A stretch of DNA of 64,000 nucleotides from Shewanella inventionis (lineage in GTDB: Bacteria > Pseudomonadota > Gammaproteobacteria > Enterobacterales > Shewanellaceae). Below the pieces are notes generated by a model, which saw only the letters and a list, made by a program, of their open reading frames with translations, did no database searches and was not told the origin of the DNA. Both the position numbers and the translations under genes were made by a program. The DNA lies in contig NZ_BMII01000003.1 of NCBI RefSeq assembly GCF_014641855.1, forward strand, positions 66,900-130,899. The letters run 5' to 3'. Shown here piece by piece: positions 38,433 through 48,434 of this stretch (position 1 is the stretch's first letter; each line of letters opens with the position of its first letter).

Positions 38433-40148
38433 ATGCGAGTTAGTAAGTACCTGCTTTCAACACAAAAAGAAACCCCTGCAAATGCAGAGGTGATTAGTCA
38501 TCAGTTAATGCTTCGCGCGGGTATGATCCGCCGTAACGCATCAGGTCTATACAGCTGGTTACCCTCAGGTTTACGTGTACTTCGTAAAGTTGAAGCCATT
38601 GTTCGTGAAGAAATGAACAAAACAGGCGCTATCGAAATCCTAATGCCTTTAGTACAACCAGCAGATCTTTGGGTTGAAACTGGCCGTTGGGAAAAGTTTG
38701 GCCCTGAATTACTGCGTTTCCAAGACCGCCACAACCGTGATTTCGTGCTCGGGCCAACCCATGAAGAAGTGATCACAGATTTAGTACGCAAAGAGTTAAG
38801 TTCATACAAACAATTACCACTGACTCTTTACCAAGTACAAACTAAATTCCGTGACGAAGTTCGTCCTCGTTTTGGCGTAATGCGCGCACGCGAATTTTTA
38901 ATGAAAGATGCCTACTCTTTTCATTTAGATCAAGACACTATGGATAGCACATACCATGCTATGCATACCGCATATAGCAACATCTTAACGCGTATGGGCT
39001 TAGAGTTCCGCCCAGTATTAGCCGATACAGGTTCAATTGGTGGCAGTATGTCACATGAATTCCACGTATTAGCTAACAGCGGTGAAGATCTTATTGCTTA
39101 CTCAACTGGTAGCGATTATGCCGCTAACATTGAAAAAGCCGAGTCGCCAATACCTACACAAGCTCGCCTTGAACCAACTCAAGCAATGACATTAGTTGAT
39201 ACACCTAATGCCAAAACCATTGCTGAACTGGTAGAACAATTTAATCTAGACATCACCAAAACTGTTAAAACATTGATTGTGAAAGGCGCAACCGAAGAAG
39301 CTCCATTAGTTGCATTGGTTATCCGTGGCGATCATGAACTTAACGAGATCAAAGCCGATAAACTCGAGCTTGTTGCCTCTCCGTTTGAATTTGCCTCTGA
39401 AGCAGAAATTCGTGATGCTGTTGGTGCAGGTCCAGGTTCATTAGGCCCTGTGGGCTTAACAATGCCTATTGTTATCGATTATAGCGTCGCGGTTTTAAGT
39501 GATTTTGCTGCCGGTGCCAACACTGAAGATAAGCATTATTTTGGTATCAACTGGGAACGTGACTTACCACTTGCAACAACTGCAGATATCCGTAATGTTG
39601 TTGAAGGCGAACCAACACCTGATGGTCTAGGTACTTATGCAATGGCACGTGGCATTGAAGTTGGCCATATTTTCCAACTTGGTACCAACTATTCAAAAGC
39701 CATGAATGCCACAGTATTAGATGAAAACGGTAAAGCTCAAATACTGTTAATGGGCTGCTATGGCGTGGGTGTAAGCCGAATTGTGGCCGCCGCAATTGAA
39801 CAAAACCATGATGATCGTGGCATTATTTGGCCAGAAGCGATTGCACCGTTCAGCGTCGGTATCTTACCGATGAACATGCATAAATCTCATCGCGTTGCAG
39901 ATATTGCAGAGAAACTTTACCAAGACTTAGCCGATGCTGGTATTGAAGTGTTGATGGACGATCGTAAAGAGCGCCCAGGTGTAATGTTTGCTGATATGGA
40001 ATTAGTCGGTCTACCGCATGTTGTGGTCATAGGCGATCGCAATATCGATGCAGGCGTATTTGAATACAAAAACCGCCGCACCGGTGAAAAACAAGATATT
40101 CCATTCGATCAAATCGTAGAATTCTTAAAGAATGCGGCAAAATTGTAA
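38433..40148 (+). CDS. proS: Prolyl-tRNA synthetase
   Basis: This class IIa synthetase charges tRNA-Pro. The 571-residue protein (E. coli 572) contains motif 2 ([26 protein letters not shown]), the YbaK-like editing insertion around residues 230-390 that removes Ala-tRNA-Pro, motif 3 ([17 protein letters not shown]), and a C-terminal anticodon-binding domain. The ATG at 38433 ([13 protein letters not shown]) is the usual ProS start; a TTG 6 nt upstream is less likely. A strong terminator follows. Confidence 0.96.
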   Translation: MRVSKYLLSTQKETPANAEVISHQLMLRAGMIRRNASGLYSWLPSGLRVLRKVEAIVREEMNKTGAIEILMPLVQPADLWVETGRWEKFGPELLRFQDRHNRDFVLGPTHEEVITDLVRKELSSYKQLPLTLYQVQTKFRDEVRPRFGVMRAREFLMKDAYSFHLDQDTMDSTYHAMHTAYSNILTRMGLEFRPVLADTGSIGGSMSHEFHVLANSGEDLIAYSTGSDYAANIEKAESPIPTQARLEPTQAMTLVDTPNAKTIAELVEQFNLDITKTVKTLIVKGATEEAPLVALVIRGDHELNEIKADKLELVASPFEFASEAEIRDAVGAGPGSLGPVGLTMPIVIDYSVAVLSDFAAGANTEDKHYFGINWERDLPLATTADIRNVVEGEPTPDGLGTYAMARGIEVGHIFQLGTNYSKAMNATVLDENGKAQILLMGCYGVGVSRIVAAAIEQNHDDRGIIWPEAIAPFSVGILPMNMHKSHRVADIAEKLYQDLADAGIEVLMDDRKERPGVMFADMELVGLPHVVVIGDRNIDAGVFEYKNRRTGEKQDIPFDQIVEFLKNAAKL

Positions 40149-40173
40149 CCACTAACTGCTAAATTAAAATCCG

Positions 40174-40200
40174 AAAAACGCACTTTATGGTGCGTTTTTT
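40174..40200 (+). terminator. Terminator of proS
   Basis: AAAAACGCAC and GTGCGTTTTT form a 10-bp stem with a 6-nt loop and a T-run. Confidence 0.92.
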
Positions 40201-40325
40201 ATTGGCTTCTTTTCAGGATTAACATAATTTAGTCCAATTGGTGTTAATCCCCTATGGAGTGCAATAGAAAAACAATTCATACTAGAATGTAAAATAACCT
40301 TATATTTACATAAGAAGGAAACAGA

Positions 40326-41459
40326 TTGTCAGTGTCTACAGCATTAGTTTTAGGTGGAGGCGGTGCAAGAGCTGCATATCAAATTGGTGTGCTTAAGGCC
40401 CTAGTACAATTTTACCCGCGCAATCATCATGTTCCATTTGATATCATCTGCGGCACCTCCGCCGGCGCTATAAATGCAACCTCACTTGCAACCCATGCAT
40501 CGTGTTTTCATTTGGGTGTCAAAAAACTTGATTGGGTTTGGCGTCACTTCGAAACAAAGCAAGTTTACCGTACTGATATTTTTCAAGTGCTTAGGCATCT
40601 TGGGCGAATGGCCATCAAAGGCCTACAGGACGATAAAGTCAGTACCGACGCAGGCAGTCTACTCGATAATCAACCCCTAAGAGAGCTACTGAATAAACTT
40701 ATCGACTTCAAACGTATCGATCGTAACATTAGTAATAATGCGCTCAAAGCAATTAGTGTTGATGCGTCTTGTTACAATAACTGTCGCTCATACAGCTTTT
40801 ATCAAGGCAATGAACACATTGAAGACTGGCAAAGAGCCAGAAGGGTTGGATTACGCAGTTTGCTCAATACCGAGCATTTATTAGCGAGCTCAGCTATCCC
40901 TATGGTGTTTCCTTCCATAAAACTCAATCAAGCTTATTATGGCGACGGCTCGGTACATCAATTATCCCCTCTTTCTAGCCCTATTCACCTAGGCGCAAAC
41001 AAAGTGTTTGTGATAAACCTCGACAGCCCACATAAGCATTTTCCGATAGAGTTCGAATACCATCCTAAAACCGCCACCATAGCAGGCCACTTATTAGATA
41101 CTATTTTCTCAGACACGCTAAACAGTGATCTAGAGCGTTTACAGCGCGTTAATAACACATTATCAATGATATCACCGCAAGACAGAGTGTCATTAAACCT
41201 ACGACACATCGACACGTTTGTGATTAAACCCAGCCAAGATCTCAGCCGAATCGCAGCGCGTTTTTACGATGACATGCCATTTGCAATAAAAACATTATTA
41301 AAGTTTTTTGGTATCAATCGCCAATCAGACTCAAGTATTGTCTCTTATTTACTATTTGAAAAAAGTTACACCAGCACGCTAATCGATTTAGGTTACCAAG
41401 ACGCAATGGCCCAAATTGATGAAATAAAACAGTTTTTTGAAATCACAACTAAAGTATAA
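40326..41459 (+). CDS. Patatin-like phospholipase
   Basis: This is a predicted serine lipase of the patatin family acting on phospholipid or acylglycerol. The 377-residue protein has the oxyanion motif GGGGARAAYQIGVLKAL near the N-terminus, the nucleophile elbow GTSAG with S45 and the dyad aspartate in YYGDGS. No signal peptide is seen, so it probably acts in the cytoplasm. It starts with TTG, 5 nt after AAGGAA. In the C-terminal half, long helices suggest a regulatory or membrane-binding part. Confidence 0.88.
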   Translation: MSVSTALVLGGGGARAAYQIGVLKALVQFYPRNHHVPFDIICGTSAGAINATSLATHASCFHLGVKKLDWVWRHFETKQVYRTDIFQVLRHLGRMAIKGLQDDKVSTDAGSLLDNQPLRELLNKLIDFKRIDRNISNNALKAISVDASCYNNCRSYSFYQGNEHIEDWQRARRVGLRSLLNTEHLLASSAIPMVFPSIKLNQAYYGDGSVHQLSPLSSPIHLGANKVFVINLDSPHKHFPIEFEYHPKTATIAGHLLDTIFSDTLNSDLERLQRVNNTLSMISPQDRVSLNLRHIDTFVIKPSQDLSRIAARFYDDMPFAIKTLLKFFGINRQSDSSIVSYLLFEKSYTSTLIDLGYQDAMAQIDEIKQFFEITTKV

Positions 41460-41629
41460 CGTGAGGTTAAAAATAACTGTGCTATAAAGAATAGTGAGTT
41501 CGATTTAGCATGATAGTGGCTGATAGTTAGATGATTTAGAACAAATTTATCACACAAGTAAGACAGGCAGATTGCATGACGCAAACATGCCGCCAACGAG
41601 TTACATTTTAATATCTAAAAGGATTTTAG

Positions 41630-42046
41630 ATGAAAAAAGCATGGTTATTTCTCTTATTAACGCTCCTAGGCTGTGACCAAAAAGCACCTATAAATGATGA
41701 TATTGCGACCAGCAGCATGAATACCATCCAATGGCCAGGTGTGTATCATGGCATTTTTCCCTGCCCCAGTTGTGAAGGAATGGACACCACCATCGAACTC
41801 TTTCGTCCAAACAACTATATTATTCATACCGTACGACTAGGCAGCGATCCAAATCCATATCGAGGCAGTGGTACATTTAAATGGGATGAAACTGGCAATA
41901 TCATTATTTTAGACCGAGGGCATATCTACCAGGTGTATCCTGATCACCTGTACTTACTCGATATCACATTTAAACGCATAAAAGGCCCAGATGCAGAACG
42001 ATATCGTGTAGATAAAATAAAAGGCCTAGGTCAGTCCCGCGACTAA
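41630..42046 (+). CDS. NlpE-like lipoprotein (N-terminal domain only)
   Basis: This 138-residue lipoprotein resembles the N-terminal domain of NlpE, the Cpx-pathway envelope sensor. The lipobox is LLGC with C15. The domain contains YHGIFPCPSCEGMDTTIELF, with the CPxC motif known from NlpE, followed by beta-strand-rich sequence. The C-terminal OB-fold domain of E. coli NlpE is absent. The residues after the lipid cysteine are Asp-Gln, a combination that retains lipoproteins in the inner membrane in E. coli. It lies just upstream of the rfb operon. Confidence 0.85.
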   Translation: MKKAWLFLLLTLLGCDQKAPINDDIATSSMNTIQWPGVYHGIFPCPSCEGMDTTIELFRPNNYIIHTVRLGSDPNPYRGSGTFKWDETGNIIILDRGHIYQVYPDHLYLLDITFKRIKGPDAERYRVDKIKGLGQSRD

Positions 42047-42120
42047 TTACACCAAAGCGCCCTGCTTTATTGGCTATAGCTGTGTTAAAATTGCCAGATT
42101 AGACACTTGAAGACAGTTAA

Positions 42121-43014
42121 ATGAGAAAAGGTATTTTATTAGCGGGTGGTTCAGGCACACGACTTTATCCCATCACACAAGTTGTCTGTAAGCAATTACT
42201 CCCCATATACGATAAACCCATGATTTATTACCCTCTTTGCACCTTAATGCAAACAGGGATCACTGAGATTTTGGTCATATGTACTGAAACAGACTTACCA
42301 CTGTTTAAATCGCTGTTAAAAAATGGCCATCAATGGGGCATCAAAATTGAATACACTATTCAAGCTAAACCTGAAGGCCTAGCCCAGGCTCTTATTCTTG
42401 CAGAGCCATTTTTAAATGGTAGCCCTAGCGCACTGATTTTAGGTGATAACCTATTTTATGGCCATCAGTTGCAGACCACATTGCAAGCCGCCAATAACAT
42501 GACTGGCGCAACCATATTTGGTTACCATGTTGCAGATCCGCAGGCCTATGGTGTTATAGAGTTTGATCAGCATAAACGAGTCAAATCCATCACCGAAAAA
42601 CCGACAACACCAAAATCAAATTTTGCCATGCCTGGGTTATACTTTTTTGACAACAAAGCATGCCAATATGCAAAGAAAGTGTCGCCCTCAGCAAGAGGTG
42701 AGCTCGAAATTGTCGATGTGATTATTCAATATTTAAACACTGAACAGCTCAATGTTAACATTTTAGGGCGTGGCACCGCATGGCTAGACACGGGGACACC
42801 AGATGCGATAGCCGATGCGACACAATACATTGCAGCCATTGAAAAGCGGCAAGGATTAAAAATTTCCTGCCCAGAGGAAGTCGCATTTTCAATGGGATTA
42901 ATCGATCAACACCAACTCACCATACTGGCAAACCAACTCATTAAGAGTAGTTATGGTCAATATTTACTGTCATTAATTAATAAGAATTTTCCTGATGAAA
43001 TGCATCAATACTGA
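42121..43014 (+). CDS. rfbA: Glucose-1-phosphate thymidylyltransferase RmlA
   Basis: This enzyme makes dTDP-glucose from glucose-1-phosphate and dTTP, the first step to dTDP-L-rhamnose. The 297-residue nucleotidyltransferase has LLAGGSGTRLYPITQVVCKQLLPIYDKPMIYYPL at the N-terminus and DNLFYGH plus WLDTGTPD later. Its start codon opens an operon of four genes in the order A-C-B-D. It overlaps rfbC by 20 nt, a sign of tight coupling. Confidence 0.95.
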   Translation: MRKGILLAGGSGTRLYPITQVVCKQLLPIYDKPMIYYPLCTLMQTGITEILVICTETDLPLFKSLLKNGHQWGIKIEYTIQAKPEGLAQALILAEPFLNGSPSALILGDNLFYGHQLQTTLQAANNMTGATIFGYHVADPQAYGVIEFDQHKRVKSITEKPTTPKSNFAMPGLYFFDNKACQYAKKVSPSARGELEIVDVIIQYLNTEQLNVNILGRGTAWLDTGTPDAIADATQYIAAIEKRQGLKISCPEEVAFSMGLIDQHQLTILANQLIKSSYGQYLLSLINKNFPDEMHQY

Positions 43015-43558
43015 GCTTGATGAAGTCTTGTTATTTAGTCCACAAAAGTTCGTTGACGAGCGTGGGTTCTTTATGGAGACATTACGCCAAAATGTATTCA
43101 ATGATGCGTTTGCACAACGAAAGTTGACTACACCGCAATTAGTTCAAGAAAATCAATCTCGTTCGGTTAAAAATGTGCTCAGAGGGCTTCATTTTCAGAG
43201 ACAGTACCCACAAGGAAAATTAATTAGAGTATCAAGAGGTTGCATATTCGATGTCGCAGTAGATTTAAGAAAAGGCTCTAGCACCTACGGCAAATGGATA
43301 GGACAGCAACTTTCTGATGAAAATGGCTACCAAATGTGGATCCCACCGGGTTTTGCACATGGTTTTTATGTGTTATCAGAAGTCGCCGACATTATTTATA
43401 AGTGCTCAGAATATTATCGCGCTGATGACGAACACACCCTGGCATGGAACGACCCAACACTGAATATTCAATGGCCAATCACTGCTGATATTGAGCCCAT
43501 TGTCTCCAGTAAGGATAACCCAAAAATAAACCCTAACATTGTTACATTTGGCACTTAA
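42995..43558 (+). CDS. rfbC: dTDP-4-dehydrorhamnose 3,5-epimerase RmlC
   Basis: This epimerase acts on dTDP-4-keto-6-deoxyglucose, the third step. The 187-residue cupin contains [37 protein letters not shown] with the catalytic His and [13 protein letters not shown]. The start overlaps the end of rfbA. rfbB begins 4 nt after its stop. Confidence 0.94.
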   Translation: MKCINTELDEVLLFSPQKFVDERGFFMETLRQNVFNDAFAQRKLTTPQLVQENQSRSVKNVLRGLHFQRQYPQGKLIRVSRGCIFDVAVDLRKGSSTYGKWIGQQLSDENGYQMWIPPGFAHGFYVLSEVADIIYKCSEYYRADDEHTLAWNDPTLNIQWPITADIEPIVSSKDNPKINPNIVTFGT

Positions 43559-43562
43559 CGTC

Positions 43563-44594
43563 ATGACAGCACAAAACACACAAACACTCAAAATCCTTAT
43601 TACAGGGGGCTGTGGCTTTATTGGTTCGGCATTAATCCGCCATATCATTAGCTTAACATCACACCAGGTTATCAATCTCGATAAACTCACATACGCAGCA
43701 AACCCACTGAGTTTATCTTCAGTACAAGACAATAAACGCTATCATTTTATTCAAGGTGATATCTGCGATGACAAGTTAGTTAACTCTGTATTTGAGCAAT
43801 ATCAACCCAATGTGGTGATGCATTTGGCGGCTGAAAGTCATGTTGACAGATCGATAGCGGGACCCGCTGATTTTATTCACACTAATATTGTCGGTACCTT
43901 CAATTTGCTCGAAGCAAGCCGACATTTTGTTAATCAGTTACCATCACATCAAGCCAAAGGATTTCGATTTCACCATGTTTCTACCGATGAAGTCTTTGGC
44001 GATTTACCTCAAACGGGTTTCTTTAATGAGCAGAGCGCTTACTCGCCTAGCTCGCCTTACTCTGCAAGTAAAGCGTCTAGCGATCACCTAGTAAAAGCAT
44101 GGCATAGAACATACGGACTCCCAACATTAATCAGCTATTGCTCAAATAATTATGGGCCGTTTCAGCATCCTGAAAAACTGATCCCGTTAACCATTACTCG
44201 CGCAATAAAAGGACAGCACATTCCTATTTATGGCGATGGTCAACAAATACGCGATTGGTTGCATGTACAAGATCACGTCGAAGCATTATTGACCGTGCTA
44301 ACACAAGGCCAAATAGGCGAGGCTTACGCAATTGGGGCCAATAATGAACAAACTAACCTGCACCTTGTTCAATCTATTTGCAAACATTTGAGTATCTTAA
44401 TGCCAGAACACCATCTTGCGCGCAATAATGGGTTTGAATCATTAATTCGTCATGTAAAAGATAGACCTGGACATGATCAACGCTACGCCATCGACGCGAG
44501 TAAATTAATGTCCGAGCTTAATTGGACACCCAAATACACTTTTGAAACGGGTTTAAATCAAACTGTTCAGTGGTATTTGGCAAATAGCAAATGA
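43563..44594 (+). CDS. rfbB: dTDP-glucose 4,6-dehydratase RmlB
   Basis: This NAD-dependent short-chain dehydrogenase converts dTDP-glucose to the 4-keto-6-deoxy sugar, the second step. From the ATG at 43563 it has 343 residues with the nucleotide motif [28 protein letters not shown], the catalytic STDEVFGD region and [11 protein letters not shown] with the YxxxK pair. A TTG 24 nt upstream within rfbC is less likely. The last 4 nt overlap rfbD. Confidence 0.94.
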   Translation: MTAQNTQTLKILITGGCGFIGSALIRHIISLTSHQVINLDKLTYAANPLSLSSVQDNKRYHFIQGDICDDKLVNSVFEQYQPNVVMHLAAESHVDRSIAGPADFIHTNIVGTFNLLEASRHFVNQLPSHQAKGFRFHHVSTDEVFGDLPQTGFFNEQSAYSPSSPYSASKASSDHLVKAWHRTYGLPTLISYCSNNYGPFQHPEKLIPLTITRAIKGQHIPIYGDGQQIRDWLHVQDHVEALLTVLTQGQIGEAYAIGANNEQTNLHLVQSICKHLSILMPEHHLARNNGFESLIRHVKDRPGHDQRYAIDASKLMSELNWTPKYTFETGLNQTVQWYLANSK

Positions 44595-45472
44595 AGATAC
44601 TGACATTTGGCCAAACGGGCCAGCTAGCAAAAGCATTAAAACGCACTAAGCCAAACAATATTGAGTTGACGCAATTATCACGACAGCAAGTGGACATCAC
44701 GCAACCTCAGCTTATTGACGAAGCCTTGGAATATTATCGACCAGACATTATTATCAATTGTGCAGCTTTTACCGATGTAGAACGTGCTGAAAACAATGGT
44801 CCGCAGGTTTTGCAAACCAATGTTGAAGCGGTTAAATTTATGGTTAACACGGCGAGCAAACTTGGTATTCGATTTATTCAGTTATCAACCGATTATGTAT
44901 TTGATGGCAATTCGTCATTACCTTATTCGGTCAATCAAAAGCCTACTGCGATTAACGTATATGGCCAATCCAAGTTACTTGCCGAAAAAGTCATTTTGCA
45001 GCAACAATCAAATCAATATTGCATTGTTCGTACTTCTTGGCTCTATCACTATAGTGGCAAAAATTTTGTCACCACTATGCTGAAACTCATGTCACAAGCG
45101 CAATCCAATTCTCACATAATTAGTGTAGTTAACGACCAAACTGGCAGCCCGACGATGGTTGATGATCTTGCTCATTTTTTATGGAAACTGTGTTTACAAA
45201 AACAATGGTCGGCTATTTATCATTGGAGTGATGCAGGTAAGTGCACCTGGTATGAGTTTGCCCTGGAGATACAATCACAAGCCCTAGCATTAGGGTTAAT
45301 ACCGTCAACAGTGTCCTTAATACCTGTGACATCTGAACAATATAACTCTTGTGTTAAACGCCCATCTTTCAGTGTGTTAGATACAAAACAATCACATTCA
45401 ATTGTTAAACCTAAACCCTGGCAACAGCAATTGGCGCACAGCCTTAATTCATACTCACTCGATAAAGAGTGA
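44591..45472 (+). CDS. rfbD: dTDP-4-dehydrorhamnose reductase RmlD
   Basis: This reductase completes dTDP-L-rhamnose. The 293-residue protein has the N-terminal Rossmann motif [34 protein letters not shown] and [11 protein letters not shown] with the YxxxK catalytic pair. It overlaps rfbB through ATGA. No glycosyltransferase that would use the sugar is found within the window, so the rhamnose acceptor (probably O-antigen or exopolysaccharide) is encoded elsewhere. Confidence 0.94.
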   Translation: MKILTFGQTGQLAKALKRTKPNNIELTQLSRQQVDITQPQLIDEALEYYRPDIIINCAAFTDVERAENNGPQVLQTNVEAVKFMVNTASKLGIRFIQLSTDYVFDGNSSLPYSVNQKPTAINVYGQSKLLAEKVILQQQSNQYCIVRTSWLYHYSGKNFVTTMLKLMSQAQSNSHIISVVNDQTGSPTMVDDLAHFLWKLCLQKQWSAIYHWSDAGKCTWYEFALEIQSQALALGLIPSTVSLIPVTSEQYNSCVKRPSFSVLDTKQSHSIVKPKPWQQQLAHSLNSYSLDKE

Positions 45473-45626
45473 GCCCTTAAAGTAAAAAATAAACCGTCAT
45501 CTAATTGTCATTTTGTCATGCAATAATTTTTACCGTCAAGAATGAAATATTTCGCTTTAGCTTATTATTAACTTTAGGTAAAAAGAGGCTGTACCAACAG
45601 CGGTACAGTTATCTGGAATGTTGAAA

Positions 45627-45788
45627 ATGTCACACTCATTTGAATTTGATGAAGATGATGCGCCATGGGGCGATAACATCAAGGGAAAACCAAAATCTAA
45701 AAAAGTAAAACAGCGTCGCCGTGATACTAAACGCCGCTACTTTGACGATAATGCAGAAATGGAGTTCGCACCTGCTAAGTGGAAATAA
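45627..45788 (+). CDS. Conserved-looking small protein, 53 residues
   Basis: An ATG at 45627 with GGA 9 nt upstream opens a 53-residue frame with an acidic N-terminus (MSHSFEFDEDDAPWGDN), a lysine/arginine block (KSKKVKQRRRDTKRRYF) and an acidic-to-neutral tail ending APAKWK. An in-frame ATG at 45618 is an alternative start. A strong terminator follows 26 nt later, supporting a real transcript. The charge pattern suggests nucleic-acid or ribosome contact, but I do not recognise the family. Confidence 0.7.
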   Translation: MSHSFEFDEDDAPWGDNIKGKPKSKKVKQRRRDTKRRYFDDNAEMEFAPAKWK

Positions 45789-45814
45789 GCTAACAGGATT
45801 TTCTCATCAAGTTT

Positions 45815-45845
45815 AAAAAGCAAGTTGCCTGCAACTTGCTTTTTT
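45815..45845 (+). terminator. Terminator of the small protein gene
   Basis: AAAAAGCAAGTTGC and GCAACTTGCTTTTT form a 14-bp stem with a 2-nt centre and a T-run. Confidence 0.92.
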
Positions 45846-45849
45846 GTTT

Positions 45850-45880
45850 AAAAAAAATGGCCTTGAATAATTCAAGACCA
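45850..45880 (-). terminator. Terminator of mgtE
   Basis: On the minus strand TGGTCTTGAA pairs with TTCAAGGCCA with one G-T pair, followed by eight T. It lies 55 nt after the mgtE stop. Confidence 0.85.
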
Positions 45881-45935
45881 TCTTATTATTACCGCATCTG
45901 CCAATACAGATATTACTTGTTTTTTACTTGGTTAC

Positions 45936-47333
45936 TTATAGATAAAGTATTGAGGCTAAACCTAAAAAGGTAAAAAAACCTACCACATCGGTGACTGTGG
46001 TTAAAATAACCGAACCCGATAACGCCGCATCCTGGTTAAAGCGCTGTAAAATCATTGGCACCATAACCCCTGCAATTGCCGCAACGGCCATGTTGATCAA
46101 GATTGCACAGGCAATCACAACCCCCATTACGGTATCATCAAACCACCAGCCAGCAATTATCCCGATAACAATGGCCCATAACGTGCCATTTAACGCACCA
46201 ATACCGAGTTCGTTTTTCATTAACGACATCACGTTACCTGCAGTGATTTGGCCCATCGCCATACCGCGGATCATAAGCGTTAATGATTGGCTCCCTGCAA
46301 TACCGCCCATTGAAGCAACAATTGGCATTAATACTGCTAATGCCACTACCTGAGATAGCACGTTTTCAAACATACCAATGGTGGCAGAGGCCAAAAATGC
46401 AGTCAGCAAATTAATCCCTAGCCACACGGCACGACGTTTAGCACCAACAACAATCGGAGCAAACAAGTCGTCGTCTTCATCCATACCTGCGGTTGCCATT
46501 AACTGCGCTTCATAATGTTCGCGCACTAAAGCAGTGGCTGTACGCAGTGTCATGCGGCCAATCAAAATACCGTCTTCATCAACAACGGGGAGCTCTAATT
46601 CACGGCTATGCTCTATGGCTTCAGCAGCCTCAATCAGCGACGAATCAGCAGAGATAACACGACTGTCATCCCACTTTAATGCTTGCAGCGGGGTATCGGT
46701 ATCCACCGTTTTAAATACATCGTAACGACGTACTGTACCTAAATATTTATCATTGTTGTCCACTAAAAATAAGTGATCATTACAGTCTAAATCGATACGT
46801 CTAAAAAATCGCTGGCCTTGTGCCACCGTAGAGCTTGGATTTAATGCCAACATTTGGTGATCGGCATAACGACCAATTTCATTTTCAGTATATTGATCGT
46901 ATAACTCAAAGTGTTTACGTTGACGCTCACCCATTTGTGCCAATGCACGGTCGGTAATATTGTCAGGTAATGAATCACTCCACTCAATGAGATCTTCAGG
47001 GCTTAATTGCGAAAACAGTAAATCAAGCTCCTCATCAGGCATTTTCTTTAAAATGCCTAAACGAGGATCTGCACGCATTAAGTTAAGAACATCAACACGT
47101 TCTTCTACATCAACTTGCTGCCAACGTTCATAACGTTCATCAAGCGGTAACGATTCGAGTAATAGTGCGATGGTACCAGGCTCAGCATCAATCAAAATCT
47201 CACTGAATACTTCAGCCTGTTCCTCACCTTCGGCTTCAGTTAATTGGAGGACGACTTGGCTAACATCAGCTTGGGGAGATGAGCTGGATTCGATTTCATC
47301 ATCAGAGTTAAGTTCGTTCTTTAAATCATTCAT
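45936..47333 (-). CDS. mgtE: Magnesium transporter MgtE
   Basis: MgtE is a Mg2+ channel in the inner membrane gated by cytoplasmic Mg2+. The 465-residue protein has an N-terminal helical MgtE_N domain (about 35-140), two CBS domains (about 145-265, including GRMTLRTATALVREHYEAQLM) and five C-terminal helices with PIVASMGGIAGSQSLTLMIRGMA forming the pore motif. The ATG at 47333 has AGGG upstream; a GTG 6 nt earlier is an alternative. No leader riboswitch was seen in the short upstream region. Confidence 0.94.
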   Translation of the reverse strand: MNDLKNELNSDDEIESSSSPQADVSQVVLQLTEAEGEEQAEVFSEILIDAEPGTIALLLESLPLDERYERWQQVDVEERVDVLNLMRADPRLGILKKMPDEELDLLFSQLSPEDLIEWSDSLPDNITDRALAQMGERQRKHFELYDQYTENEIGRYADHQMLALNPSSTVAQGQRFFRRIDLDCNDHLFLVDNNDKYLGTVRRYDVFKTVDTDTPLQALKWDDSRVISADSSLIEAAEAIEHSRELELPVVDEDGILIGRMTLRTATALVREHYEAQLMATAGMDEDDDLFAPIVVGAKRRAVWLGINLLTAFLASATIGMFENVLSQVVALAVLMPIVASMGGIAGSQSLTLMIRGMAMGQITAGNVMSLMKNELGIGALNGTLWAIVIGIIAGWWFDDTVMGVVIACAILINMAVAAIAGVMVPMILQRFNQDAALSGSVILTTVTDVVGFFTFLGLASILYL

Positions 47334-47482
47334 AAGCACGCCCTAATTCTCTAGTTAAATATGCGCAAACTATATTGAAATTGTCATTAATAAGCAAATA
47401 GATATATTTTATTGTGCGCAATTAAATTGCCAACAACTAAAATCTACATTATAGTCATAGTTTTCTATGCAGGAGTGACATA

Positions 47483-47968
47483 ATGAGCAGTGCAATATAT
47501 TCAATCACAGTAAAAGATATTAAAGGCCATGATATCGTCATGAACGCGTACAAAGATAAAGTCTTATTAATTGTAAACACTGCCAGCAAATGTGGATTTA
47601 CTCCACAATACCAAGCACTTGAGGCATTAAATCAAGAGTATAAAGATAAAGGTTTAGTCATTTTAGGCTTCCCATGCAATCAATTTGGTAAGCAAGAACA
47701 GGGAAATGAACAAGAAATTAGTCAATTTTGCGAATTGAATTTTGGCGTTACCTTCCCTTTGTTCAGCAAAGTTGAAGTTAATGGTACTCACACACACCCT
47801 TTATACCAATTACTCAAAAAATCCGCCAAAGGCTTGCTTGGTAGCGAGTCAATTAAATGGAATTTCACCAAATTTTTAGTCGACAAAAATGGCAATGTAG
47901 TTAATCGATATGCTCCAACCACAAAACCTGAAGAACTAAAAAGTATAATTGAAAAATTATTAGCCTGA
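47483..47968 (+). CDS. Glutathione peroxidase family protein
   Basis: This thiol peroxidase reduces hydroperoxides, probably with glutathione or thioredoxin. The 161-residue protein has the peroxidatic cysteine in NTASKCGFTPQYQ in place of selenocysteine, FPCNQFGKQE with the possible resolving cysteine and catalytic Gln, and the WNFTKFLVD motif with the catalytic Trp-Asn. It resembles BtuE/BsaA proteins. AGGAG precedes the ATG. Confidence 0.93.
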   Translation: MSSAIYSITVKDIKGHDIVMNAYKDKVLLIVNTASKCGFTPQYQALEALNQEYKDKGLVILGFPCNQFGKQEQGNEQEISQFCELNFGVTFPLFSKVEVNGTHTHPLYQLLKKSAKGLLGSESIKWNFTKFLVDKNGNVVNRYAPTTKPEELKSIIEKLLA

Positions 47969-48071
47969 AGCCCCTGAGCCGTGCACATCACTCTAGCATA
48001 GCTCTAAGATATTGAATAATATCAAAAATTAAAAGTAACTTAAAAAAGTGATAAATTTATACTTAATTTTT

Positions 48072-48098
48072 GAACTTTTTATCTATTTGATACTCAAA
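48072..48098 (+). promoter_or_regulatory. Sigma-E-type promoter 1
   Basis: GAACTT, 16 nt, then TCAAA. This is the classic RpoE -35/-10 pair. The first transcribed base is probably the G at 48103. Confidence 0.8.
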
Positions 48099-48102
48099 AT
48101 AA

Positions 48103-48209
48103 GTAACAGTGAAATTGACTTTTATTGTTCATCATCTCCCTGAGACTTCTAGCGCAGTCTCCTTGATCGTAAAATCGATCGATAGGCAATCATTTGGTTG
48201 CCTTTTTTT
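48103..48209 (+). ncRNA. Sigma-E-dependent sRNA, copy 1 of 4
   Basis: This predicted small RNA of about 107 nt starts after promoter 1. The core TTGTTCATCATCTCCC is at 48125-48140, followed by a stem-loop GAGACT/AGTCTC (48142-48161) whose loop contains CTAGCGC. It ends in the terminator stem GGCAA/TTGCC at 48185-48202 with seven T. No open frame is needed to explain it. It is the shortest copy and is probably the basic form of the unit. Confidence 0.82.
48185..48209 (+). terminator. Terminator of sRNA copy 1
   Basis: GGCAA and TTGCC stem with additional loop-proximal pairs, then seven T. Confidence 0.85.
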
Positions 48210-48266
48210 ATGGCTTGGATTTAAACCACTCAACATTGATCGCGCCATGAGTTAGCTCTTGCTCCA

Positions 48267-48336
48267 CCTACCACCTACAACCTACAACCTACCACCTACC
48301 ACCTACCACCTACCACCTACCACCTACCACCTACAA
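48267..48336 (+). repeat. Heptanucleotide tandem repeat (CCTACCA)10
   Basis: Ten units of CCTACCA, three of them CCTACAA (units 2, 3 and 10), run without interruption. The array lies between the terminator of sRNA copy 1 and the promoter of copy 2, ending 66 bp before the -35 element. Such repeats change length by slippage. Confidence 0.95.
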
Positions 48337-48401
48337 AATACGTATAACTAATTAATTTAAAAGAATAAAAATTATTATTGATTAATAATCAATTTTATTA
48401 T

Positions 48402-48428
48402 GAACTTTTTAGCACTCTTCTAGTCTTA
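48402..48428 (+). promoter_or_regulatory. Sigma-E-type promoter 2
   Basis: GAACTT, 16 nt, then TCTTA. The following bases ATATATGTAGC match those after promoter 3. Probable start is the G at 48435. Confidence 0.75.
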
Positions 48429-48434
48429 ATATAT

